A DNA stretch of 64,000 nucleotides from Reticulascus tulasneorum (Eukaryota; Ascomycota; Sordariomycetes; Glomerellales; Reticulascaceae): NCBI GenBank assembly GCA_001557505.1, contig LSAX01000001.1, forward strand, positions 5,022,001 through 5,086,000, in the 5' to 3' direction. The notes under the pieces were generated by a model, which saw nothing but the letters and a program-made list of their open reading frames with translations, made no database searches and had not been told where the DNA came from. The position numbers and the translations under genes were made by a program. Shown here piece by piece: positions 1-13,271 of this stretch. How positions within the stretch are numbered: position 1 is the first letter of the stretch; each line of letters begins with the position of its first letter.

Positions 1-1437
<1,437 letters not shown>

Positions 1438-4400
1438 CTTGATTGTTGTGGTTGAGACTGGCAGTCTATTTTGGAAGTGGATGGTATTGCGAGCGGGGAG
1501 TGGATGAGACGGGAGGGACACCACAGACGATGGCAGGGTTGGGGACTTGTTCGGGATGATGGGATGAAGGGATTATCAATTCTAGTCCTTGTTGTTGCTC
1601 CTGGTGATCTGGGGAGATAGCCAAAAGGGTGGGAGGCAAACAGATGCTATATACCAAACCATCGAAATGCTTCCCGACGGTCCACGATGAACAGCCGTTG
1701 TGGCGTCGGTGATTTGGTAAGACCCCTTCGCTGGTCATCATCATAGCGAGCGGTGCTCGCTAGTCCCCGAGACGGGGTTCTGGGCGTCCTGGCACATCGG
1801 CGTGCTTCCGGTAGCAGGTGGAGGGGACTTGGCCCTGTGCCTCATGCAGGCCACGGTGCGACCCACAAGCGAAAGAGACATTGTGGCTTGCTAGCAGCAA
1901 TTACGGCCGACCATTCTAGTGTACCTTATGTCAAAGAAGAACGTGCATGCGCTGTAAGAGGAACTATGCAGCAACCTGTCAAATTCGGGCTTCCCAGTTG
2001 CCACCCTCACCCACACACACTCGCGACTAAAACTGGGCCGGAATGAGGTAATGCCTTCGCGGGGCAGAACTGCGCCAGGACGGAACGATTTAGTGGCCGC
2101 TGCCATCGACACCTTGTTCAGATGTTGACGCTCTTGGACGGGTCGCTCTGGGCTTGGCGACGGAAAGGAGCACCCAGGTGGAGAATGCATTGTATGGCAA
2201 ATCTGGCAGATCTCTCAAACCCCGTCACCATTCTTCATTGTGCGTCCCAAGGTGCGGGTGACTGCTTCTGCACGATGCTGCAATCAGACATTCGAGATAC
2301 GGAGGAGAAATCGCCCCGAGTTGCCGGGCGTATTCTATGACTTCGATGCAGTAGACCGCTCGAGCAATCAATCAGATGCAGCTCTGTCTTTTTGGGATTT
2401 ATTCGGTGGAAATTCGCCTTTTCGTCGCGCCACTCGCCTTTAGCAGAGGCCGAAACACTCACTGCTGGCGAATCACAATCGTAGCGGGCCGGGAAATTAA
2501 TGGCCCGGTCGGGTTAACCAGGTCCCTCCACGTGAGCTGTCACGCCGAATGCCCAGATCTGACTGTACCTTGCAGATTGGAGATCGCCAAGCTTCCTTCC
2601 GTTGAGAACCTCCGTCTCTAAAAGGGTCTGCTACGAGGGATTGTGGCCGTCTTGGAAAGTTATAAGATCCATTGGCATCCGCCGTTCACATCTCTTGTCT
2701 TCTTTGAAAGCGTTCGGGCTCGGTCTGGGCTGACTGCCAAGTGGGAAATCAGTCTTTGCGAATCCCATTGCTTCCTGCACTAGGGTCTTGTGCGATGCTA
2801 AGTCGCTCGCCCTTCGCAGATACCTCTGCGGAGGGCGCTGCTGAACACCCGGAGGTGAGACTTTGGCCTACGGAGGTCTCGTCACAGCATGCGTTTGCAG
2901 TTTAGACGGCTAGGTCCTGCCCCACTACATCATCATGACAGAAGACGTCCTTGCCTTCGCTTCCCTCCACCGAGAGCACACTTCATCAGTGTGCTTGATA
3001 CAAGATAGCCTCCTAGATAGTTGAACTTGGCCCGCACCAATTGATTGTTGAACTCGTTCTATGTCTCAGCGGCTGCCGTTGTGTGACCTTGTCGTGTCAC
3101 CTCTCCCTCGTCGTTAGTAGTCAAGCTGCTACAGCTCACTACACCGCTGCTCAGGCACACGCCTTCCTCCTATCAATCCTGTTTTCCATCAGTGGTGCGT
3201 GAACCTTGTCTCTCTCCTGAAGTCCAGGCAAGTTACACCGTCATCGTTCTGCAGATCTTGGACTTTGTACATCTCCGCTCTTGGCAGGGACTGAACTTTC
3301 GTTTCATCACATCTCCTGATATCTTGACCCCAGGACTGTGTCTCCTGGAGGGCCATTAAGAATTTAATCGCAGGCAACCCTCACCACTGGTTTGGTATCG
3401 GTCGCACACAACTGGCAGCTAAAACTTGGCTCGTACAGCCTTGAACATGTCAACTTGCTCCCACGATTTCGGGATGCACACATGCATCAATTCAGATCAA
3501 CGTGTTTGAGGCTGACACCTACTCCATAAGGTAAAGGGTCGTCCCGCTACTGACTGTGTTTGCATTGAAAACTTGGAGCAACGTGACGCTCAACCCGTCA
3601 TCGCACAATGGCCACGAGTCTCGATTTTGTCACACGCGAGCTGGTGACTCGATATGGCACTCAATTCATCCCGGCGCTATCAGGTCAAACAGCGCCCGAA
3701 AAGTTCCATTCCTCGAGCCAACAGGACATGTCTCGGAATGTTTGGATGGCTAAAGAAAAGTGTCTTGAACGAAACGTACCTTCCTGACAACTGCCGAAGT
3801 CAGACTCGCTTTTTTGCCTGCTTGTGGCGCAACTTCGCTGTTTCCTAGATACAACGGACCATTGTGAAGCTGCAGGCGTTCATTTAGTGCCTAGTGCAGA
3901 GATACCGGTCCGCAGTTGATATCCGGATCTCCAGAGGTAGGCAAACTAATGAAACCTTGTAGGAGGTGCGCCTAGTCGTCAAGCCAGCTGGGAGACAGGT
4001 CATGAAAACAAACGAGGACTTCCTACAGTCTAAGATGTCGCTTTTAACGATGCAAGTTACGCATTCATCGACTGCAAGTTGGTGAGACCCAACGCCACCC
4101 GCAACGTAGCACTTGCGATGCGGACAAGCGCTTTCACCGGCCACGAGCAAACATGCTGGCGCTATCATCCACACCGCCTGCCGCCAGCCGTACCCAGAAT
4201 CTGCGCTTAAATCAAACCCCCAACGACTTCCACATCGCGCTGCCCGAGTCGATCTCGGGGCACTGTACGTGGCAGTTAAATGCACGTCGGCCCTCACCCC
4301 CGGACTTGGGAAGCGATAGGCAGCATGCATTCCGAGATTCTGCTCTGAGGCCGGTTGTGGAACATAGCGCTTCTCTTGTGGGGCAACTACTCGAAAACTA

Positions 4401-5336
4401 CCTGATTTTAGGCGGACACGCCTGACGGTCATCTTCTTAAGATGGTTACACGCGTGCAATGTCGATTGTTCTCCATACGGCTGTAGCAGGATTCGGTACT
4501 CTGGCAAGTCGCCGATGTAGTACTGGTACGGTAAGCGAGGTACGGTAAGCGAGGTACTTTTCTCTCCTAAGGCAAAGATTCCGATTCCCAGCCGGCCGTT
4601 GATATCTGTTCCAGCTTCATAGTAAATTTTGCCTGTGTAAGTCGAGACGAACCTCTTCTGCCTGATCGATCAAGCGATTTCAAGTCCCCGCGCTGGTGCA
4701 TTTGGCGATCGGCACGGATCCGACCCTCGGTGAAATGCAGGACGACCTTCGTTCTCCACAGCCACCCCGCATCTTCCAGTGAAATACCCCGCGCCCATGC
4801 CAGTATCCAGCTGGTCGAGGAGCTTGGGACCCAACCCTAAGAGCTGGGGGGGGGGGGGGGGGTGACTTGTTAGAAATCGACACGATCTAGAGGAGACCAG
4901 AGGGTAACCCGTCCAGTCAAGCTCGTGGGTATTCCTGGGGTAGGTTGAGCTTTGCCTCTGCGCCCACTTCGGAATTGGCGTCGAAACTATCATCATCCCG
5001 CTCTACCCCATGATTGTAAGCGCTAGCATGGGTTTACGAACGAAGCTCCGGATGAATTTCCTCACATCACCACCCTTTGTCTACGTGGGATGGTTCCAAG
5101 CCCGTTCTGGAGACGTGAGCGGACACTCAAGTGGTTGGGCTAAGCGGTTCTCTTCCCGCTTGATGATCGTCGTGAACGTTTCATCAGCATAATTTCTCCG
5201 TTCTTAGCTTCGTTTTTCTTCTCGGCATCGGTTTACCGAGACAACTGTGATTCTGTATTAATACCAATTGGATTTCGATATGATTTCGAGGTTTGATCAT
5301 ATCGAAACCATACTGTCACGGAACCTCGTTTGCTAC
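1438..5336. other. 3.9-kb intergenic region
   Basis: Separates the divergent MFS exporter and GH140-like gene. Open frames here have no recognisable domain, no consistent splice structure and no signal peptide. Visible structure is limited to a run of 17 G at 4846-4862 and an imperfect 14-bp tandem duplication near 4526-4556. No RNA gene was recognised. Confidence 0.6.
4846..4862. repeat. poly(G) tract, 17 nt
   Basis: Uninterrupted homopolymer of 17 G. A second one, 14 G, lies at 37038-37051. Such runs are mutation- and sequencing-prone, so the exact lengths are uncertain. Confidence 0.85.
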
Positions 5337-7057
5337 ATGATGCAGCTACGATCGGCACTTTCTGTTGTGCCCACCCTACTTTTCTCTCTAGGCCGTGCAG
5401 CATGGGCAGTACCACCAGAGTATGCCTTACAGGCTTCTCCGGATGGCCATTTCTTTCAGCACTCTGATGGGACGCCGTTCTTCTGGCAGGCTGACACAGC
5501 ATGGCTGCTCTTCCACCGCTTGAACTACAGCGAGTGCGACACATACTTGACAGATCGAGCTGCGAAAGGGTACAACATGGTTCTTGCAGTTGGCTTCCAG
5601 CAGATTGGTATCGGTGACTCAAATCGCAATGGCGATTTGACGTTTGTCGATCTGGACCCTACCAAGCCTAATGAGCCGTACTGGGCATTCATTGATACTA
5701 TCGTGGAACTAGCTTGGAGCAAAGGAATAAGGATAGCATTAGTTCCGGCTTGGGGATACTATGTTCATGCAAGTGGTGCGTCCTTCGTGGCATCTAATAT
5801 CCTGGCCGCATAGCAAGCTGAATTATCCCTGTAGATGACAGCCCATCCGTGATCAACGAAACAACAGCCTATCCATTCGGGGAGTTCATTGGGGAGCGTT
5901 ATCCGTATCTACCAAAACTGCTTGTCGCAGATACTAACCCTTACTGGACGAATAAGAGCCAGGTCAGCAGCGACTACGCCAAAGGTGGTGTGCCGCAGCC
6001 TCTCAAGTATACCGACTGGAGTCCCATCTACAACCAATTGGCAGATGGAATTTCAGCTGGTGAGAGGAGTGTTGTCAACAAGCAGAGCAAAAGCCGCAGG
6101 CGCTGCGACAAGGAATATAACCCGCTCATGACGGTGCATCCCACCAACCAATGGTTCGATGGTGGTCCGATAGCCCTGGCAAGCGCCTTTTTCCCTGATG
6201 CGGAGTGGTTGACATTCGATACTTCGCAATCTGGCCATGCAGACTACCCTCCAAACCCGCCTATTCCCTGGTGGAATTGTCGACGAGGTTGGGAGTCTGT
6301 CGAGCTGATGTATGCCGTCGGAGAGTCAACGGAGGGCAAGGCAAGGCCTGCATTGGATAATGAACCACATTATGAAGGACGATTCAACAACGGCAAACCT
6401 AATCAGTTTTACTGGAACGCCAGTGATACTCGAGTTGGAAGCTGGCAGGCGGTAAATTTGATCCATTGCCCGATCTCTTCTAGTTACGCTAAGAAGCAAA
6501 CAGGCATTTTCTGGCGCAGCTGGTGTTACGTATGGTTCGGACAATGTCATGCAGTTCTACATTCCCGGCCTATTCAACCCAGCTGGTAGTGGGCCTGCGC
6601 GGTCTTGGGCTGAGGACATCAACCTCCCAGGAGCGAGCCAGATTCAATATGTCACCAAAGCCATATTGGATCGAGGTTCAGCGTCCTACTACTCGCGGAT
6701 TCCAGATCAGAGCATCATAGTCGGTAGCGCGGGTAAAGCTTGTCTCCCGTTCAAGATTGAGGCCATGCACTAAATTATCTAGGTACAAATGACATGCGGG
6801 TAACTGCCACCCGCGATTCTAAGAGTTCGTGGATCATGGTATATACACCAACAGGGAAGGAATTCACAATCAATGTGACCGGTTTAATTGGCTGTGATAT
6901 AATGGCCAGCTGGTTCGATACTTTGAGTGGAGAGTACAGAACATTTGACTATGTTCAGTGTGAGGGCTCAGTTGAGAAGACCTTTATGCCACCTTTGTCC
7001 AATTCTCACCCCGATTGGGTACTTGTACTAGAAGCGCCTTCAGCCTCAAACAAGTAG
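5337..7057 (+). CDS. secreted DUF4038 / GH140-like glycoside hydrolase
   Basis: Probable extracellular glycosidase with an apiosidase-like TIM barrel (DUF4038, GH140-related) and a C-terminal 'putative collagen-binding' beta domain. Exons 5337-5775, 5835-6451, 6504-6732 and 6783-7057 give 519 residues. The start at 5337 opens a signal peptide (MMQLRSALSVV..., cleavage probably after AAWA). Barrel hallmarks are the early DGTPFFWQADTAW, then HPTNQWFDGGP and DNEPHYEG, whose acidic residues are candidate catalytic groups. The C-terminal domain begins near NDMRVTATRD and ends in WVLVLEA. Without splicing the gene looks frameshifted three times, but each break has a GT..AG intron of 50-59 nt that restores family sequence. 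GH140 founders act on apiose in rhamnogalacturonan-II; the fungal substrate is an inference. It converges on the alcohol dehydrogenase downstream. Confidence 0.82.
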
Positions 7058-7490
7058 AAACGAGATAGCATATTGGATAAGCAGATAGATCGTTGAATAC
7101 TCTGTAGTCACTGTCAATATGCGAACGTGGGATTGCAAGATTGCAATATAACTGAATAGCTCCTGTGACTACTCGTGCTCGTAATGCCAAGTTCACGGGT
7201 TGCGACTATACATATAGAGTTTACATATGTACTAGTCTCTGGGTTTGAACATTTATTATATTGCTAAAGAGAAACATCAAAGATATGAGACAAGGCGACA
7301 GTCACGTAGTGGAGTGCTAGGACGGCCAAACAGGTCATATCACGACCCCACACCCCCATTTGCCTCGTCGACAGATACAAATGTCCTTCTCCTACGAACC
7401 TCATTAGATGTGCATCCGTCCTCAAAATGCATCCTTATCTTTATTCATGTTGCCTTGACTCTTTGCTTGGTACCTTGCTTGCCTAGATCT
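7058..7490. other. convergent intergenic region
   Basis: About 430 bp between the 3' ends of the GH140-like gene and the alcohol dehydrogenase. It is AT-rich and holds the two 3' untranslated regions; no further gene is seen. Confidence 0.6.
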
Positions 7491-8626
7491 CTAATACTCG
7501 AGAACGGCTCTGTACCGGACCTTGTTTGATAGAATATCCTGGAAGATTTTCTGGATAGATTCAGGGCCTTCCATCTTGGTCACTTGAACCAAAGGCTTCA
7601 CGTTGTATTTGAAGGAAAATTCCATCATCTCGTCGTGCATGGCTCTGGAAGCTACGAGGCTCGAGTGCAAGTTGTAAGTCTGGAAGAAGACCGGCTCGGC
7701 ACTGCAAGACTGATTAATTGGGCTGCTCGTGTTAAGTTGATGGATTCAGTGACAACTTACTTAAGAATAAGGGGGCCTGTGACTGGAGCAGCCAAGGGAA
7801 CTATGGTTCCTTGCCGAGCAAGGAAAGTGTTCTTCAGTACTCTGGCGCGGATGATATTAGCAAGGAGAAGGCGCTATACATAATGTGGGGGATCTCACAT
7901 GTTCCAGTCCGGGTTCTTTGCGCCACAGATGACGAGAACATTAAGCGGCGATTTAATATTGGCCATATCGCTCGTCAAGTAGAACTCAGATGCGCCAAAT
8001 TCCCTGGCTTCCTTCTCCTTGTCGGCGCTGGTGCTGAAGACAATGACCTCAGCACCCAGTTTGTTTGCAAACTGGATGGCCAAATGTCCTAGCCCACCAA
8101 TGCCAACAATTCCAACTCGGTCCATCGGTTTGATCGTTTCTCTGAGCGCCGAGTAGACCGTCGCGCCGGCACACTGCAAAGGGGCGGCGTCTTCGCTGGA
8201 CATGCCGTCAGGGACTCTGTGGAGATACGTCTCTTTGCCGATGTAGTACTGGGAGAACGTGCCGTTATCAGTATCTGCCTCGCCAAATATGACGCGTTTA
8301 TAGCAGTAAATGTCGTTTCCGGTCAGGCAGTACTTGCATGCGCCGCATGAACCGCGATGGTACCCGCCAGCAGCACGCTCGCCAACCTTGAACTGGATGA
8401 CTTCCGATCCGATGGCCTCAACCACGCCCACTCCCTCATGGCCAAGGCCAACTGGGGCTCCAGCGGCGCAGAAGAGAGCATCAGTATGGCAGACACCGGT
8501 GTGGGTTATGCGGACGAGGATGTCTTTGGGGCCGAGGGCAGGGATCTTGCTTTTGATGGTTCCGACTTTACCGCCTTCGGAGCGGTAGAGTGTGTACTCC
8601 TTTCCGGTGAATGAAGACTCGGCCAT
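7491..8626 (-). CDS. zinc-dependent alcohol dehydrogenase, cinnamyl-alcohol-dehydrogenase-like
   Basis: Cytosolic medium-chain NAD(P)-dependent alcohol/aldehyde oxidoreductase. Exons 8626-7899, 7841-7761 and 7701-7491 (introns of 57 and 59 nt) give 339 residues, normal for the family. Catalytic zinc ligands are visible at Cys46 (GVCHTD), His63 in GHEG and Cys152 (LQCAGATVYSA). The four structural-zinc cysteines are Cys94, 97, 100 and 108. The Rossmann loop GIGGLG is at 175-180. The continuous frame stops just after CGAKNPDWN; splicing adds the C-terminal part, which ends in RYRAVLEY. The ATG at 8626 gives MAESSFTGKEY and was preferred over the upstream in-frame codon at 8668. Alternative label: generic 'NADP-dependent alcohol dehydrogenase'; the substrate is unknown. 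Confidence 0.9.
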
Positions 8627-10785
8627 GGTAGCGTTGGAGCAGACCTGGGGACTTTTCGTTATCAACACAAGTTCTCAGCTATCTGGCGGAGAGATTATTC
8701 CGGCGACTAAATGGTTCCGACTTCTTTTTACGCTGAATCTTGTTTTGTGGTTGAACAAGTGATGTCAAGTTTTGGTAAATACTTGCTGCTCGGGAATCGA
8801 ATGCAACGATGGTGGCCGACTGAAGATGCTTCTGAATTGGACTCGAAGGTTGATTGAAGTAATTATATTCGAGTATTGGGAGCGTCGTTCGACGTGTTAT
8901 ATAATTCTTCTCTTCAACCCAGGTCTTGAGCATTATTCATCGCCCGCGCAGCTCAAAGAGAGGGTGTAAACAGGGATGGAATGGATCCATAGTGCCGCTT
9001 CGGTCTATTAGAATACCGTCGCACGGGAAAGGGGCAACTTTCTCCGACTACGTTAAGGGCCATGATCCCATATGAGACGCTGACGACTCACCGTTATCTA
9101 TGCACTTGCATGGTCAAGATCAGCGCGCGCCCTGGCCGGTAGCAGCCGATGACAATCGGAAGCACTAATTATACATGACTAACTGTAATGGGTGGTTTGA
9201 GGCTTGGTGCCTCGCAATGCACGTATCACACCAGGAGTGCATGGTCATCACATCAGTAGTGTATTATCTACGAAGACCCATCGGGGCTGCCACGCATATG
9301 CAGGCATACGGTGTTGCGCGCCTAACGTTATCTTCATAATCAGAAAGGAGATCAACTGAGATTTTGAAGGGCGTTGAAAGTTGCTGCGATATTTTTTGAG
9401 CCGAGTACTGATTTCGGGCGGCCGAGGCTTTTCCCCAGAAGGATTGGAATACATGATTACTCTATCGCAACCAAACCTGGACCAGCCGAACCGAGTCTGG
9501 CAGCGGAGAATTCAACCAACCAATCAATCGACACCCAGATATCCCATGACTGTCACTCAGAGTCCGCATGTGATTACTGATGCATTAACTAACTGGGAGC
9601 GAAACCTCGGGTTTCAAGAAAAGCTGCAGTGAGTGCAACAGCAAAACGTCTGCTGAGCTCATCCTTTTTGTTTTGATGTCGCCGATTAAGTCTCTCGGCG
9701 TGGGGTCGGAGTCAAGCCGAACCCAGCTCTGGACGACGCATGTGTTCGCCACCACGGGTGATGGTCGACATCAGTGTGTGCAAGATGCCTTCTTCATCTC
9801 AAAGATGTCAAACCGCTGTTGGTCCTGGTTTGGTCATTCCTCGCTGAGGCCAAACAATAGCAAGCATACGTTCGCAACAGCTGAGGACACAAAATCACCA
9901 CCGAAGCCTTATCTGTTCTATAAAATATACCAGTACGCCTCAGGACTTTGTCCGACTGCCCCAACCTTTCCATCTGCATCAACACCCAGACGGCTATTGG
10001 TCAGGCGCGGAATATTATCCCTGCCTGCTAGTTGTTGGACCGGTACAGGCATTGCCGCCTCAACAATGTTATCCATTTGCATCGAATGGCGTTCAATCCC
10101 GTCTAGCCCGAGCAAAGGAAGCAACCTCATTGGAGTATAGGTAGGCCCATAGCAACAGATACTACGTTCCTTGATTTGCGACCTTCCCGCTTCGGTTTCA
10201 ATTCTTCCAAAGTATTCTTTCCGAGATACGAGGCTAGTCCGCTCCAGTATAGAAAAAGTCAATCGGCCCCGGCTTTGCCCCGTTCTTCTCCTGATTCATA
10301 TCAGTTCCGCATATTCCACAATATACACAGTATTGAATCTTTTGTCTCGACGAACGCAACGTTCCAGCTATTATGTGCTGATACAAATGCTCAACTATAC
10401 CAAATGCAGCACCGATCGGAAGCACTAATTAGTACCAAGTCGAGGCAAATGCGAGCCGCTATATGAGATGGGATATGTTGTGAGCAGAAGGAGCCACCGC
10501 CATAATTTTTGCATCTCGCATTGCATATCATGTGTGTTGTCTTGGGTACAAAGCATGTGAGACTATCGAGCCGGACATGGCTGCTGTCACTCTGCAGGCT
10601 TACTTCCGCTGAAGCAACTATGGCCAATACCGCTAGCAAAGTGTCTTTCCAACTTACAGACTGCGATATACCATTTTCGATACCTCAGGTGGACATTCTC
10701 GGGCGGGCAATGATATGAAGTATTCGCGAACCCAGAATCGCATATATTCTAATCATGTCCCTATTATTTCTTGATCAATCTCTTG
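8627..10785. other. 2.2-kb intergenic region
   Basis: Lies between two leftward genes. Short frames lack domains or splice support. The only structure noted is a 17-bp sequence present twice in the same orientation, at 9155-9171 and 10415-10431. Confidence 0.55.
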
Positions 10786-11879
10786 CTACTTCTTCTTCTT
10801 CTTCTTCTCCGTCTTCTCCTCCAACCCCTTTTTCCCATCTCCTCCATTAGCCTTGTCTTCGTTCTTCTCTTGCATATCCTCTTTTGCTTCCTTCTTTGCT
10901 TCCTCCTTCAATTCATCCTTTGCGCCCTCCTTTCCCTCCTCCTTTCCCGCCTCTTTCATCTCCCCCTCCTTTTCTACCTTTGTCTCTTCCTTCTTCTCTT
11001 CCACCTTCTCTATCTTTGGAATAGTAACAAACCCAATATGGCGTAGAAATCGGGCCGTACTCCCTCCAAGACCCCTAGTGAAAGTTGGTCAGCATCTCGC
11101 AGCGCTAGAGTAGAGCAAGTGCTCGGTCATGATAAGACTTACTTCACATTCACTCTGTTGGCCCCCCATTTATCCAATGCCAGAAACCCGATTGCCACCA
11201 CATAGAGCATTGGGATTCCAAATGGGTAACCGGATTCCCAAACCGCAATCGGGCCCGCGGCGACAAGCCCGGCTGAATATATTACTCCGTATGTCGGGAA
11301 GCCTGCTATGCACGACATTGTGGCGTAAGACCATCTCACCCATACGAAGGCGTTCAACATCTTGATCGACACTCTATGCCAGCCTGCGTCGGCCTGCCGA
11401 AATGCGACTGTCGAGGCAAACATGCGCATCACAGACATCGTCTGGAACGCAGTTCGTGCGAGGGCGACATTTCCTATAGAAACATGGGGGGTGAGGAAGA
11501 AGGCCGAGAGAGAATGAGTGGCGCAGAGAGCGAGGTCCAGCCAAGTCGGAGTCGGGCCCGGAGGGGTGCCTTGCAGGCTGAGGAGGGTGTAATAGCGAAT
11601 GAGTTCGACGACACTGGCGATGATGTGAAATACGACAGCAGCTGGGGGGAACTTCCTTCGTCTCGCCAGGTTCGGATTGGTGAAATATCTCGCCGATCGA
11701 CTCAGGATTGGAGCGAAGCTGACGAAGAGCCACAACACCTCGAGTCGCACTTGATTCTTGGCCCAGAATATGCGCAGAGACTCCCCATCGATGGATGGCA
11801 GATCCATCGATAGGATGTTTGGTGGCGGGAACGCTGTATTGTTGTTGCCGTTGCCCATGAACACACTCCAAGTCGGCAT
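10786..11879 (-). CDS. polytopic membrane protein with Lys/Glu-rich C-terminal tail, unknown function
   Basis: Not assigned to a named family. Exons 11879-11143 and 11074-10786 (68-nt intron) give 341 residues. The first 245 residues hold about seven hydrophobic segments, for example VLWLFVSFAPIL, VVFHIIASVVELI, YGVIYSAGLVAAGPIAV and MLYVVAIGFLAL. Splicing at NVK joins these to GLGGSTARFLRHIGFVTIP and then to about 70 residues that are mostly Lys and Glu, ending in a run of Lys encoded by a (CTT)n tract on the + strand. The tail is probably cytosolic, helical and highly charged. Without the intron the tail looks like an isolated low-complexity frame. The ATG at 11879 is the first of the frame. 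Existence of the gene is well supported; function is unknown. Confidence 0.78.
10789..10809. repeat. (CTT)n trinucleotide repeat
   Basis: Near-perfect CTT microsatellite within the last exon of the membrane protein; on the minus strand it encodes the terminal poly-Lys run, so repeat-length changes would change the protein tail in frame. Confidence 0.8.
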
Positions 11880-13271
11880 TTTGGTAGGATCTCACATGTA
11901 GAGATCGGTCGTGAGAGTGGGTGGGGGAATGCACGGATGTGGGAGGTCGCCGTTTTATGGAGGTCCGTAAATTTTAGGCGATGCTAAAAACTGCGCCGCT
12001 ACAGATGGTAGGTATCGAATCATGTCAGATGTGCACCCAGTGAGCATTTGTAAGATCCAGAGAGGCAAGTCTTGGCTCTTGTCGCCCATCTGGTGCCATC
12101 TCACGCCCCGTCATGCCTTACTAAAAGTGGAAGTGTTGGTTTCGTCGATTGGTCCAGAACATATGGTTCGGGGTGACACGCCTGCGCGGCCTGCATGGAG
12201 AATCCTTCGATCCTACACATTCTGTCCCAGCGAACGACACCAAAGATCATGGGGATTTCTTTCAACCCGATACAATAAGTCCTAAATAAACGAGGCGCCC
12301 GGCTTATCTTCGTAGGTGTATCTAGTAGAACTCGCTGAGTAGACTTTCTGACATTCTACACCCAGCATAATCTGTAGCCTGAACCCTTCGCTGCAGAAGC
12401 ACAAAGGCAGCCAGGAGCTGCAATCAAGACAATCAGTATCCTACGATTATTTGCTTGCTTGAATTCATTTTTTTGGTAGTGGTCAGCTGAAAAGCATGCA
12501 CTTTGATTCGGTGCCCGCACCGCACTCATCATGTCTTGTCGTGATGGTTGCAGAAAGCTGTCAAATCTAGCGTCGCAATTCTCCTAGCCCTGTCTAGACC
12601 AAGCCACTCTGCTGAAATGGGGCGATATGGGCTGCATTTGGGACTTCTGTAATCTGTACGCCCAATGATAGAAAGAGTAAGAACTTCGCTGTCCTAACTC
12701 CCCGGCAGCGGCACCAGTTGTGTACGAAAGGACGGAAGAACTTTGGCACAGGTTAGTCCGACCCTGCAGTTACAAACAGGACTTTCGCATATTATGCGGC
12801 AGTCATCGTGCAAACAAACATGTTTCGCAGCAGTGGAGTCGTGGACGGGACGGTACCGGATCTCATTTGTCACTCCGCAACCTGAAAACCCGATATTGAT
12901 GCCGGGTCGACTTCAACCTCGCGGGGCAACACTCCCCACCCCGTGCGTGCCCGAGATACCGTACTGGAGTTGTCTCCTATCAATGCATGCACCTCCTGAT
13001 CGTCAGCTGAGTAGCCATCTTATGCGTCGACAACCCAATCGAAATGCCACTAATCCAGCTTCGGATGTTACGAAACGGCGGGACGTCGCAGCACCGGGAG
13101 GAACCGGGGCCGCCCGAGAAGTGGAGGTTCCCATCGGGTATAAATAGGGTAGGTACTTAAGCCGACCACTCCGCTCCCAGGCTGGATGGTCGCATTCCAC
13201 CATTTCCAATCTCATACACCCACCCAGTCCTCGAGACACATACAATAAGTCAGGTGCAGCAGCGGTATAAC
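11880..13271. other. 1.4-kb divergent intergenic region
   Basis: Shared upstream region of the membrane protein (leftward) and the sulfotransferase-like gene (rightward). Apart from the TATA box near the latter, no gene or repeat is seen. Confidence 0.55.
13139..13147 (+). promoter_or_regulatory. TATA box of the sulfotransferase-like gene
   Basis: TATAAATAG lies about 130 bp upstream of the ATG at 13272, in an otherwise GC-rich stretch. Spacing fits a core promoter with a short leader. Confidence 0.6.

Noticed and set aside
3884..4507. 207-codon frame on the minus strand
   Set aside because: No domain, no signal peptide, atypical composition, and overlapping frames on the other strand of similar length; treated as chance.
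5776..6782. Apparent frameshifts making the GH140-like gene a pseudogene
   Set aside because: Three normal introns (59, 52 and 50 nt) restore a full-length family protein.
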